Source of the DNA: Lachnospiraceae bacterium
Lineage (GTDB): Bacteria; Bacillota; Clostridia; Lachnospirales; Lachnospiraceae
Direction: 5' to 3'
Length of the DNA stretch: 64,000 nucleotides
NCBI GenBank assembly: GCA_015056905.1
Contig: SVFI01000009.1
Location: forward strand, 1-64,000
Made by a program: the position numbers and the translations under genes. The notes under the pieces were generated by a model. The model did no database searches. It was not told the DNA's origin and saw only the letters and a program-made list of their open reading frames with translations. Below are positions 37,901 to 46,574 of this stretch, one piece after another (position 1 is the first letter of the stretch; each line of letters starts with the position of its first letter).

Positions 37901-38671
37901 TTACTTTTTCAATCCGCGGATGTAGCATTTCACTTCGTCCTCCGGGATTTTTGACTCTATAATTTTTTGTAATGCTTTGTTGTACGTCACATCATCGAGT
38001 TTGCTTTCATTTAAGAACCTATTTGTCAGCGCCGGAAAACAGCAAAACGCTTCCGCCACAAGCCATGCTGCTGCCATGTGCGCATAATATCCTTCCGTAA
38101 ACGATCGGTTGATCTTCTCAAAGATAGGAGAAAGGTATTTTCCTGCCTTTTCTTTCTCCGCGTCTATATTTTCTAAATCCGACATGGTTATGTTTCTAAA
38201 ACGGCTCATCTTTTTTCCGTTCGAATCACAGCGGAGCAGATGTGCCATCATAATGACGAGCGCCACGCGAACCCGAAATTCATCTCTACTCCTGAGATAC
38301 GGCTGAATAAAATCCCATGTCAAATCCCGGTTCTTTTTCAGTATATCCATCTTCATAAACACACTGTCACAAACCGACCAGTTGTTGACACGCGGAATAA
38401 AATCCGTAATATACACCATCGCCTCTTCCGGTTCCATCCGCATCGTGGCATAACTGATTACCATTCCGCGAAGCATAATTTCCTCAAAATAAAAATCTTC
38501 CGTTGCGAGCTCTTCTTTCCAGTTATCCTTGGCTAACTTTCTGGCCATCTCGCGAAGTTTCGGCAACCGTACTCCGAGCATCTTTTCCTCACCCGGAACA
38601 AGCGCCGCCGAAAATTCCCTATATTTCTTTTCCGACAAAAGAACCAATTGCTGTCTCGTGCTTTCTTTCAT
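37901..38671 (-). CDS. AlkD-like DNA alkylation-repair HEAT protein
   Basis: A 256-residue all-helical protein of the AlkD family, related to glycosylases that remove alkylated purines by HEAT-like repeats. Seen are GVRLPKLREMARKLAKDNW, EIMLRGMVISYATMRMEPEE, NWSVCDSVFMK and the repeat RVRVALVIMMAHLL. The core DNA-binding aromatic/aspartate pair has not been checked in detail. Its ATG overlaps the stop of the preceding gene by 4 bases, so it belongs to the hybrid-kinase/TIR/cyclase operon. A DNA-repair protein in a signalling operon is unusual, though some AlkD relatives have lost glycosylase activity. Confidence 0.88.
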   Translation of the reverse strand: MKESTRQQLVLLSEKKYREFSAALVPGEEKMLGVRLPKLREMARKLAKDNWKEELATEDFYFEEIMLRGMVISYATMRMEPEEAMVYITDFIPRVNNWSVCDSVFMKMDILKKNRDLTWDFIQPYLRSRDEFRVRVALVIMMAHLLRCDSNGKKMSRFRNITMSDLENIDAEKEKAGKYLSPIFEKINRSFTEGYYAHMAAAWLVAEAFCCFPALTNRFLNESKLDDVTYNKALQKIIESKIPEDEVKCYIRGLKK

Positions 38672-39630
38672 TCGTCCGCTTCCTTTTCCACATAAGTACG
38701 GCCGAACACTTCCTCCCGGATGATATACACATCCTGCACATCATCTTTTCGGATTGCGAGGTAATCCCCCTGTTCTCCGACAAAATAATCCGAACCATTC
38801 TTTGAAAAGACACGCGTTCTCTTTTCAAGCTGCTGCGCATAAATCCCCGCTCCCGGCTTCGGATAACAGAGGTGCGCCAGTTCGTCTATCGGAAGATACG
38901 TATGGTCATCCACACGCTCTACCGCCGGAATAAAATCGAGCATCTGCGTAAAAATATCCAGTTTTTCCTCACTCGTCTCATAACTCGATTCAAACTTATC
39001 ACGATGTATCTGGTATACTTCACCGAGACACCCAATCATCACATACACATCGTCCCGCGCATTCACAAGCACTCCCGTATCATTTTCCAATGTGCGGACG
39101 GAAAGCGTTACCCCCTCCGGTACTATTTCTGTTGTTTTGACATATGCCCACGAAACATGTGCTTTTTCGTATTCTTTCATTTCGCGGATCCGCCCCGGAT
39201 TTTCTTCCGCGAATACCACCGCCTCAACCACTTCGCAATCGGTAAAATAAGCATCTGCCCGAAGCATGAAGTACTCTGTCTCATCCGACACATCCGCCTC
39301 AGACATACAGACGGAAAGCAACACCTCCGACACACTTCCCTGCGCCCACTCAGCCGTTCCTTTTGCAATACCAAACTGACCAAACACAAAATCAATCAAT
39401 TCAAGTGCACGCGTCTGCTCTGTCTTACACAAACATCGAACAAGAAAACGATCGGATATCTTTCCGATTAAGAGGAGCACCTTTGCTCCCGTTTCCGCAA
39501 GCATCTTCTCTGCCTGCTCCTTCACACAGTATTCTTCATTTTCTCTCACGAGAATAAAAGCCTCCGTCTCATGACGGAACACCTTTTGTCCTTCTGCAGC
39601 ATTTATATGTATTTCCGTAAATCGTTTCAT
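38668..39630 (-). CDS. Unknown 320-aa protein in the cyclase operon
   Basis: No family recognised. The protein is soluble and acidic, with no signal peptide. Segments near the C-terminus, DDVYVMIGCLGEVYQIHRDKF and DYLAIRKDDVQDVYIIREEVF, read like beta-sheet-rich small-ligand or scaffold domains. Its ATG overlaps the cyclase stop by 4 bases and its own stop overlaps the AlkD-like start by 4 bases, so the three proteins are translationally coupled and likely needed in similar amounts. Being next to the cyclase, it might sense or bind its product, but nothing in the sequence proves this. Confidence 0.8.
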   Translation of the reverse strand: MKRFTEIHINAAEGQKVFRHETEAFILVRENEEYCVKEQAEKMLAETGAKVLLLIGKISDRFLVRCLCKTEQTRALELIDFVFGQFGIAKGTAEWAQGSVSEVLLSVCMSEADVSDETEYFMLRADAYFTDCEVVEAVVFAEENPGRIREMKEYEKAHVSWAYVKTTEIVPEGVTLSVRTLENDTGVLVNARDDVYVMIGCLGEVYQIHRDKFESSYETSEEKLDIFTQMLDFIPAVERVDDHTYLPIDELAHLCYPKPGAGIYAQQLEKRTRVFSKNGSDYFVGEQGDYLAIRKDDVQDVYIIREEVFGRTYVEKEADE

Positions 39631-41105
39631 TCGTTTCCTTCCTTTGCATCATATCCACAGTTCATTAAAAAATGCTCTGACAGGAACGTAAAATACAGAT
39701 GCAGATAATTATCTTCAATGCCCAAAATTTTGGCATAAGCACATTCATCCCCGACGACCACTTCCATATCCTGATAAAGCGCAAACTCCTTCATATACGC
39801 CTCTTTGCAGGAGATGCAAATCCGATGTTCCGAAATTGCCATAATATCTCCCTGTACAGAAGCACGGATGACACTCTTTCCCTGCAACAGATAAAGCACT
39901 GCACCAATCGGTTGCCCAAGGCTTACCATTTTTTCTTCTTCTGCCTCCGAAAGCTTCGCCGCATGTACACCCGAGATAGCCTTCACATCACAGACCATAA
40001 GTCTGTCATGAATTCCTTTCATGGAAATCTCAAACTTCTTGTTCAAAAGAAGTTCTCCTTCCAAATATTCCAGTGTCTGCTCAGAGACAAGTATCTGACC
40101 TCCGATGCTGTAAGTCTGAATGCGCGAACAGAGATTAACAACCTGTCCGATTACGTTATATCTCATAAACTGTTCGGAACCGATGTTTCCGATGAATGCT
40201 TCACCCGCATGAATACCAATACCTGCTTCAATCTCCGGATATCCGTTTTCCACATTATAACGGTTCACGCTCTCCATACAATTCTGCATCTCTATCGCCG
40301 CAGCTATGGCGTCATCAGCCGCATGCTCAGCCACCAGAGGTGCTCCGAACACTGTTAAAATAGCATCTCCAATGAACTCGATAATGGTTCCTCTGTATTT
40401 CATAATCACTTCCGTCATCTTCTCAAGATAATAATTCAAAATAGCTACAACCTCGTCCGCTGAAAGGCGCTCTGAGAGCGCGGTAAATCCCCTAAGGTCT
40501 GCCATCATTACCGTAACAATTCTCTTCTCGCCCCCGATGGCAGCTCCCTGCGGTTTTTCGAGTATCACATCTACCACTTCATCCGAAAAATATTTTCCCA
40601 AAATCCGATGGAGCAATTCGTTGCGCACGGACAACTGTTCATTCAGGCGCTTAATCTCTTTGGCCGCCGCCAGTTCCATTGTCTGTTTCTGCACAATTTT
40701 CTCGTAATTCCGTGTCATCTCATTCTGCAGAGCTGCACGCTCAATACGGAGCATGGACGCACCTGAGAACGGTTTGCGAAGAACAACCGTAGCTCCCAGC
40801 TCATAACATTTCTCGTCGATTTCTTCATCTTTCACAGACGACATGAAAAAGAGCGGAATTCCGACAAATGCAGGTTTTGACAATAGAAAACGGATAGATG
40901 CAAAATCTTCCCTGCACCCTGATTCATAATCCACCACAAGCAGAGATGGCATCGCATTCATTTCAAGCGCTCTTTGCGCCGCTTTTTGTACCGCCTCCAA
41001 GTGCAACAGACAAAACGCCCTCAGGCCGCCGCCCTCATTAATGCGACGCTGAGCCTCAATCATATCCTCTCTTGAATTACATAAAACCCAGACATCTTTT
41101 TTCAT
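39627..41105 (-). CDS. Receiver-linked class III nucleotide cyclase
   Basis: A 492-residue protein. Residues 1-125 are a receiver domain, with the phosphoacceptor in LLVVDYESG and the lysine in VLRKPF. A coiled coil follows, then the cyclase domain (about 200-365): first metal aspartate in MMADLRGFTALSERL, second in EFIGDAILTVFGAP, transition-state Asn/Arg in VVNLCSRIQTY. Where adenylate cyclases have the purine-selecting Lys and Asp, this protein has Glu (IIEFIGD) and Asn (RYNVIG), so the base used cannot be assumed. The C-terminal 120 residues are unassigned. Coupled to the next gene by a 4-base overlap and 17 bases after the TIR gene. Confidence 0.9.
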   Translation of the reverse strand: MKKDVWVLCNSREDMIEAQRRINEGGGLRAFCLLHLEAVQKAAQRALEMNAMPSLLVVDYESGCREDFASIRFLLSKPAFVGIPLFFMSSVKDEEIDEKCYELGATVVLRKPFSGASMLRIERAALQNEMTRNYEKIVQKQTMELAAAKEIKRLNEQLSVRNELLHRILGKYFSDEVVDVILEKPQGAAIGGEKRIVTVMMADLRGFTALSERLSADEVVAILNYYLEKMTEVIMKYRGTIIEFIGDAILTVFGAPLVAEHAADDAIAAAIEMQNCMESVNRYNVENGYPEIEAGIGIHAGEAFIGNIGSEQFMRYNVIGQVVNLCSRIQTYSIGGQILVSEQTLEYLEGELLLNKKFEISMKGIHDRLMVCDVKAISGVHAAKLSEAEEEKMVSLGQPIGAVLYLLQGKSVIRASVQGDIMAISEHRICISCKEAYMKEFALYQDMEVVVGDECAYAKILGIEDNYLHLYFTFLSEHFLMNCGYDAKEGNE

Positions 41106-41122
41106 GACTTCCTCGCAAACTG

Positions 41123-42064
41123 TTATCGATGATTCCGATCAAAAAAGCGGTATTGATTATCATCAAGTTTTCTCTTAACGCTCCTAACATTCCTGCTCTT
41201 ACATTTCTCACATAGCTCGCCGGTACGAATTCCCGTACCGCATCCGGAACAGACGAGCAGAATCGGAGACCCCATCGGAATCTCAAGACGCTCATCCTTC
41301 AGAAAATATTCTATCGTACCGCGTGGTACACCTGTCGCACGGATAATTTCCGTCACACTGCGCGGACCTTCCTTGTCAAGGTAATTTCTGACCTTCTGAT
41401 AACTGTCGTAATCCTCGTAGCCGCAGTCCACGCACTGATAGGTTCCTCTCGAAACCTGTTTCAGTGCACCTCCGCACCGCTTACACACAACCGGTGCCTT
41501 ATTCATCTGCAACGCATTATGCCTCTCTATTCTAGATGACTCAACAAACATTCCCTGCGATTGTCTCGATGAGTTCCCCTTCGGAAGTTCCATTCTCGCT
41601 GTCGCCGCACTGAAAGATTTGCTGTAAGGCTGCTCACTTTGCTGTTGCGTCTGCCCCGTTTTTTCTACATCGATTAATCCCTGCAATCTCTCCAAAAGCT
41701 GCGCTGTCGCTTCTTCCTCGTTCTCATTGTACCAAATGGTCTGCACATTATTGAGATAAAACCGGAACATCTCACTGAGCGGAACCCCCGTCAGATTGAG
41801 CGGTACAATCGTCTTTCTGTGATTAATTGCGCAATCTATCTCTTTCTCCACCCAGATAGACTCCTGCGAAGACTCGGATAGGATAAGTAAAAACACCTGA
41901 CATTTCTCTATCGCCCGTGGAATCTCCCTTGCATAATTCGATCCTGCCGGTATCATCTCCGGGGCCTTCCAATAACGAATTCCCGCACTACTGAGCACCT
42001 GCGTAATTTTCTTTACTGTCTGTGTATCTTTTGAACTGTAACTGATAAAAACCGTATCCGACAC
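41123..42064 (-). CDS. TIR domain protein with two zinc ribbons and a helix-turn-helix
   Basis: A 313-residue protein. The N-terminal TIR domain (1-135) has FISYSSKDTQTVKKITQVL and the likely catalytic glutamate in IWVEKEIDCAINH, so NAD+ cleavage is possible. After a low-complexity linker come a zinc ribbon CKRCGGALKQVSRGTYQCVD, a winged-helix-like segment (GPRSVTEIIRATGVPRGTIE) and a second zinc ribbon CSGCGTGIRTGELCEKCKS. No cyclic-nucleotide-binding domain is seen. Start GTG with TAGGAGGAGATTAG. It lies between the hybrid kinase and the nucleotide cyclase, 16-17 bases from each. Confidence 0.9.
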   Translation of the reverse strand: MSDTVFISYSSKDTQTVKKITQVLSSAGIRYWKAPEMIPAGSNYAREIPRAIEKCQVFLLILSESSQESIWVEKEIDCAINHRKTIVPLNLTGVPLSEMFRFYLNNVQTIWYNENEEEATAQLLERLQGLIDVEKTGQTQQQSEQPYSKSFSAATARMELPKGNSSRQSQGMFVESSRIERHNALQMNKAPVVCKRCGGALKQVSRGTYQCVDCGYEDYDSYQKVRNYLDKEGPRSVTEIIRATGVPRGTIEYFLKDERLEIPMGSPILLVCSGCGTGIRTGELCEKCKSRNVRSVKRKLDDNQYRFFDRNHR

Positions 42065-42080
42065 ACCTAATCTCCTCCTA

Positions 42081-44702
42081 TTACTCTAAATACTCTCTTC
42101 CCACGCGAATCATCTTCTCACATTCCGCACACAATCTTCTGAGATCACGACGCACAAAAAGACTGTCATCCTGGCGACTGCGCTGCTCGTGTTCTCTGGC
42201 TATTTCCGACAAAGTCATTGCCCCGATGCTTGCAGAAGTACTTTTAATGGAATGCACATCTATACTGTAAGCATTCATATCTCCGAGGTTTCCGTTTTGA
42301 CGTATTCGTTCCGTCTTTTCCGGAAGTTCCTCAAAATAGATGGTCAAAATCTCATCGTAGGTTTCTATGCTGCCACCCATATTTTTCAAACCTTTTTCCA
42401 AATCTATCCCGTTATCTCTCAGCCTGCGGAATTTTTCATCATTGAAAGAGAGTTGTTTTTCCGCTTGCGGCGAGATTTCTTCCGGCGGCAGCGCCCGTTC
42501 CACAAACTCAACCTTTTCTCTCGGTAAACTTTTTACTACAACTTCCTCCAGCTGATGATAATCAATCGGCTTACTGAGATAATCCGCAAAACCTTCCTTC
42601 AGATACATTTCCTTTGCACCGTAAATAGCGTTAGCGGTCAAAATAATGACCGGAATATCTTCTCGCGTCATCATCTCATCCGGAGCATCCTTCCATCTGC
42701 GCTTCATCTTTTCGAACGTCTCAATGCCATCCATACCCGGCATCATGTGATCCATGAAAATAGCATCAAATTCATTGACCTCTGCCAGTTCCAGCGCCTC
42801 CTGCCCGCTCTGGGCTGTGACTATCTTCATCTGGGTGTGTTTCAGTAGACCGATAAACACCTCAAGGTTCATGCGGTTATCATCGACAACAAGTACCTTC
42901 GCCTTCGGTGCTTCAAAAGAACATCCCAACTGCATATGATTCTGCCGATGAAACTCAAAAACCTTCGCCATAGGTCCAACCGGTGTGGCATCAACAACCT
43001 CCTGCTCCAGGTCAAAATAAAATCTGGAACCCTTGCCGTATTCACTCTCAAATTTCAGCTCACTTCCCATCATACGCAGGAAACTTGTCGTGATACTCAT
43101 ACCGAGACCGGTTCCTTCTACATTTCTGTTTTTCACTTCCTCAAGCCGCTGGAAAGAGTTGAAAATCTTACCCTTATCTTCCTCCTTGATTCCGATACCG
43201 GTATCTTCCACTTCCACATGAAGCATAAATTTATCATTTTCAAGAAAGCGCCCTGACATACGTAGGGTCACGGTACCTTCCTTCGTATATTTTACCGCAT
43301 TCGACAAGATATTTAGAACAATCTGTCTCAAGCGGACATCATCACCCGTCAATCTTGACGGAAGATGTTCGTCAGACTCCAACACAAGTTTAAGCCCTTT
43401 TTCTCTCGCCTTAAATTCTACCATGTTGACAAGATCATGGATAACCGATGACACATCATAGTGCACCGGGATAATTTCCATTTTTCCGGACTCAATCTTC
43501 GAAAAATCAAGAATATCGTTGATAATCGAAAGGAGTGATCTTCCCGCCTCTCTGATATTTCCGGCGTAAACCGCCACATCCTCCGAAATAGCTTCACGCA
43601 CAATCATCTCGTTCATGCCCAGCATCGTATTAATCGGCGTACGGATTTCATGTGACATACTTGCAAGGAAATGACTCTTCGCCTTATTTGCCTCATTCGC
43701 TTCGAGACTGAGTCTCTCCAAATCTGCCATATATTGCTTCAGTTTCGTGATATCTGTCAGTGTCACCGCATACCCCAAAACACTCCCGTTGTCGGAGACT
43801 TGACTTACCGCAATCTGATAATCTCTTCCGTCAATACGACATTCTTCTTTTCCGCTCAGAAAATCTTTTTTGACTTTTTCTGCAATTTCATCCCTGTCCA
43901 ACCAACTTAGCCATGTAAGAGCACGCTCAGCCGTCTTGTTCGCGAACTCCACAAACCCATCCGCTCTTGTAACAAGAATAATTTGCGCATTCTCTACAGC
44001 CATCTGGTAAATCGCCGTATCGACCGCATCAAACATACGAAAACGCAAAATACAATATAAAAAGACAAGCGAATAAATTGCAAAAATGAGCGGTCCGAAA
44101 TCGTAATACGTCGGAACAAATAAAACTCCGATGACCGCCACAACCGCTACAATACTTCCATACCCTACCACGGTCATAATGCTTTTTTCCTGAGGCGTCT
44201 TTGCAAACTTACGATGTCTCAGGCAGCGCCATGAAAAATATAAAAACAAAAAAATCAGGTAACCGAAAAAGAAATAGTAATACGGCGCCTTACCCAAACT
44301 ACAGAACGCATGACCATCCTTCCATATCATTCCGATTGATGTATAATACAGCTTGTTATATTTTGCCGTCATGATAATAAAAAATGACAGAAAACCAATC
44401 CCCCACAAAGTCGGCAATGTTTCTTTCCGGTAACTCCAATTGTAGTATTTACCGATACCCGTCACAAAACAGATACCGGCGAAACACTTACCCATATATC
44501 CGATTTGAATGGCAAGCAACATCTCCTGCGGGTTCGTCGACAATAACTCAAACGTATATCCCATAAGAATGAAAATATTGAGTACAATGGCCAGTACAAC
44601 AAAGGAATTACTTTGTTTACCTTTTCTTCGAAGCAAAAGGTAAAGCATATATAAACATACAATAATGCCCGCAATATGTATTTCCAGCATAAATTCATAC
44701 AT
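42081..44702 (-). CDS. Hybrid sensor histidine kinase (7TM-PAS-HisKA-HATPase-REC-HPt)
   Basis: An 873-residue multistep phosphorelay kinase. The N-terminal 230 residues form a seven-helix membrane sensor (histidine-kinase 7TM type), then a PAS domain (about 235-330), HisKA with the phosphohistidine in FLASMSHEIRTPINTML, HATPase_c with EDTGIGIKEEDKGKIF, a receiver with the aspartate in AIFMDHMMPGMDG, and a C-terminal HPt with the histidine in DVHSIKSTSASIGA. It carries its own complete relay, and the downstream cyclase has a canonical receiver that the HPt could feed. Ribosome site AAAGGAGGACGAGTAA. First gene of the operon. Confidence 0.94.
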   Translation of the reverse strand: MYEFMLEIHIAGIIVCLYMLYLLLRRKGKQSNSFVVLAIVLNIFILMGYTFELLSTNPQEMLLAIQIGYMGKCFAGICFVTGIGKYYNWSYRKETLPTLWGIGFLSFFIIMTAKYNKLYYTSIGMIWKDGHAFCSLGKAPYYYFFFGYLIFLFLYFSWRCLRHRKFAKTPQEKSIMTVVGYGSIVAVVAVIGVLFVPTYYDFGPLIFAIYSLVFLYCILRFRMFDAVDTAIYQMAVENAQIILVTRADGFVEFANKTAERALTWLSWLDRDEIAEKVKKDFLSGKEECRIDGRDYQIAVSQVSDNGSVLGYAVTLTDITKLKQYMADLERLSLEANEANKAKSHFLASMSHEIRTPINTMLGMNEMIVREAISEDVAVYAGNIREAGRSLLSIINDILDFSKIESGKMEIIPVHYDVSSVIHDLVNMVEFKAREKGLKLVLESDEHLPSRLTGDDVRLRQIVLNILSNAVKYTKEGTVTLRMSGRFLENDKFMLHVEVEDTGIGIKEEDKGKIFNSFQRLEEVKNRNVEGTGLGMSITTSFLRMMGSELKFESEYGKGSRFYFDLEQEVVDATPVGPMAKVFEFHRQNHMQLGCSFEAPKAKVLVVDDNRMNLEVFIGLLKHTQMKIVTAQSGQEALELAEVNEFDAIFMDHMMPGMDGIETFEKMKRRWKDAPDEMMTREDIPVIILTANAIYGAKEMYLKEGFADYLSKPIDYHQLEEVVVKSLPREKVEFVERALPPEEISPQAEKQLSFNDEKFRRLRDNGIDLEKGLKNMGGSIETYDEILTIYFEELPEKTERIRQNGNLGDMNAYSIDVHSIKSTSASIGAMTLSEIAREHEQRSRQDDSLFVRRDLRRLCAECEKMIRVGREYLE

Positions 44703-44770
44703 TTACTCGTCCTCCTTTGTTCCCGTTTGGGCAGACTACACCCACTTTACATACTTATTTGTAGTATACT

Positions 44771-44805
44771 AAAAAAAAAGCATGCTGTCAGCATGCTTTT
44801 TTCTC
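44771..44805. terminator. Bidirectional terminator before the hybrid kinase gene
   Basis: GCATGC (44780-44785) pairs with GCATGC (44791-44796), flanked by nine A residues on the left and a T-rich run on the right. It ends the CarD-like gene on the minus strand and insulates the downstream signalling operon, which must therefore start within 44703-44770. Confidence 0.9.
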
Positions 44806-44810
44806 TATTT

Positions 44811-45320
44811 TCATGATTCTTTTGCGCGAAACCGGTCCGTAATCATCTGTCTCATCTCATCTTTATCTTTATGCATGGCAAACGCAAGTTCCGAATAAAG
44901 ATTATTCTCCGCTAATTTGAAATATCTTTCATCAATGGTTGTATTCTTCTTCCCTTCTGCATTCCTCTGCTGATTTCGTAGATATACACACTTCAAAATG
45001 CCGACGAGCTGCTTTGGCTCACAGCTGAAAATAGCTTCTTTGTACTTCTGCTCGCGCTGTTTGTCATTTGGTATCCAAACTGCATCAATCCGCGGAATCT
45101 CGTCGATTACCTCCAACGCCTGTGTCTCATCCATCGCCTTTCGGATACGCTGTTTCTCACTATCAACCGGAATATACAGCTTTGTGCCCTGTTCCTTAAT
45201 CGGGACAATCAGATAATACAGCTTCTTTTTATCGCTCATCGGTAAATCCAAGTGAACTTTATCTTCAACTTTGCAAATTCCGTTGTTGGCATTTATCACA
45301 TAGTCACCTATTTCAAACAT
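44811..45320 (-). CDS. CarD-like transcription regulator
   Basis: A 169-residue protein of the CarD/TRCF-interacting family. N-terminal Tudor-like domain (FEIGDYVINANNGICKVEDK, YYLIVPIKEQGTKLYIPVDS) that binds RNA polymerase beta, then a helical DNA-binding domain (ILKCVYLRNQQRNAEGKK). CarD proteins stabilise open complexes at promoters. Length and order match the Firmicute form. Ribosome site GGAGGTGTGAGCGA. Transcribed from the promoter at 45369-45397 and terminated at 44771-44805. Confidence 0.93.
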   Translation of the reverse strand: MFEIGDYVINANNGICKVEDKVHLDLPMSDKKKLYYLIVPIKEQGTKLYIPVDSEKQRIRKAMDETQALEVIDEIPRIDAVWIPNDKQREQKYKEAIFSCEPKQLVGILKCVYLRNQQRNAEGKKNTTIDERYFKLAENNLYSELAFAMHKDKDEMRQMITDRFRAKES

Positions 45321-45368
45321 TCGCTCACACCTCCATTATATACCTCTATATCCATATCTTTCCCGAAT

Positions 45369-45397
45369 ATTTTAACATTTATAAATTTTTTTCGTAA
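45369..45397 (-). promoter_or_regulatory. Promoter of the CarD-like gene
   Basis: TTACGA (45397-45392), 17-base spacer, TAAAAT (45374-45369) on the minus strand; AT-rich surroundings. Confidence 0.5.
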
Positions 45398-45400
45398 GCA

Positions 45401-45440
45401 AAAATTTGAGGCCTGCGAGCAATTTCTCACTCACAGGCCT
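45401..45440 (-). terminator. Terminator of the second HD-GYP gene
   Basis: AGGCCTG/CAGGCCT stem (45434-45440 with 45409-45415), followed on the minus strand by CAAATTTTTG. Lies 8 bases after the stop at 45448. Confidence 0.8.
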
Positions 45441-45447
45441 TTGATTT

Positions 45448-46494
45448 CTACAAAATTTCTTCGATAAAAATAGTTCTCTCAACACCGAGATCCACAATTC
45501 GCTCCTCTGTCACGGAACGGTTGACACGGTTATAATAAATCTTCACCAGCGGTCTCGGACCATCATTCTGGCGGATATTGGAAACAATTCCGACTTCCTT
45601 CGTGGACAGACGGACCATAACTCCAAGCGGATAAATCGGAATATTGTTGACAAAGGTCTCTACAACCTTCGGATCATAATACATTCCGCTTGCCCCATAA
45701 AGCTCTTCAACTGCCAAATACGGCGGAATATCCAAATATGTAATCGCTGCTGCATATCGCTCACACACACCGATAATACGCGCGCCGAGTGGTATTTCAT
45801 CACCGGAGATACCTTTCGGATATCCGGAACCGTTATACTTCTCGTGATGGGACTGGATACAAGAAGCTATTACACGCGGAATATTCTTCTGCAACGCAAA
45901 ATAGTAACCGTATGTCGGATGCTCCTGCCAAAGCTTCTCCTCCGCGTCGTTACGTTTGTCCAGGCGCACAAGATTCGGCATTTCCGCAATACCCATATTG
46001 TGGAGAAGCGCGCTGATTAAAACAACTATCATCTCCTCCATCGGAAGCTTCATACATCCGGCCACAAGTCCGCTGAGAACCGCCGTATAAATCGCGTGGT
46101 CATACAAACGGACCTTGTTGATAATACGGAGTTCCACGAGTGTTTTAAGCACCTCTTCGTTTCGGGCAATCTTGTGAACCAACTGTTCTAACTGCTTCGC
46201 CACCTCAACCACATGGTCATTCTTGTTCGCCTCCGCCTGAAGTGGCGAAAACTCCCTAAGCACATGTGTAAAATCTTCAACAAGCGAATGCTCCATCTTG
46301 TCTATCGGCGTGATAAGCATCGTATTCGGATCAAGAATATCCACGAACTCAACACCGATGTCCTTGAGCTGGTCAAGATTTCGATTGCTTAAAATCGTCC
46401 CTGCCTTGAGCAGACACACATCGGTACCCGGCTGGTAGATCGTCTGTTCCAGCTGCATACCCGGCTTTACATATTTAACTTTCATTTTTCCCAT
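45448..46494 (-). CDS. HD-GYP-like protein with degenerate HD motif
   Basis: A 348-residue protein related to the HD-GYP phosphodiesterase at 22366-23457. The N-terminal domain (KYVKPGMQLEQTIYQPGTD) matches its sister, and the GYP part HHEKYNGSGYPKG is intact. The HD pair, however, reads LLHNMGIAEMPN where active enzymes have HDIGK, so the metal-binding aspartate is replaced by asparagine and the following lysine by alanine. It is probably inactive or has become a cyclic-di-GMP or partner-binding protein. The start ATG at 46494 has AGAGGT; a later ATG at 46485 is possible. Monocistronic. Confidence 0.88.
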   Translation of the reverse strand: MGKMKVKYVKPGMQLEQTIYQPGTDVCLLKAGTILSNRNLDQLKDIGVEFVDILDPNTMLITPIDKMEHSLVEDFTHVLREFSPLQAEANKNDHVVEVAKQLEQLVHKIARNEEVLKTLVELRIINKVRLYDHAIYTAVLSGLVAGCMKLPMEEMIVVLISALLHNMGIAEMPNLVRLDKRNDAEEKLWQEHPTYGYYFALQKNIPRVIASCIQSHHEKYNGSGYPKGISGDEIPLGARIIGVCERYAAAITYLDIPPYLAVEELYGASGMYYDPKVVETFVNNIPIYPLGVMVRLSTKEVGIVSNIRQNDGPRPLVKIYYNRVNRSVTEERIVDLGVERTIFIEEIL

Positions 46495-46574
46495 TACACA
46501 ATACCTCTTTTGAAAGAATTTCCCTGAGATTTATTTTCCCATTTTAGAGGTTGCTTGTCAACCAAAAGCGTAAC

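Noticed and set aside
39627-42064. A classical Pycsar system
   Set aside because: The TIR protein lacks a cyclic-nucleotide-binding domain and a membrane part, and the cyclase has a receiver domain; kept only as a related candidate.
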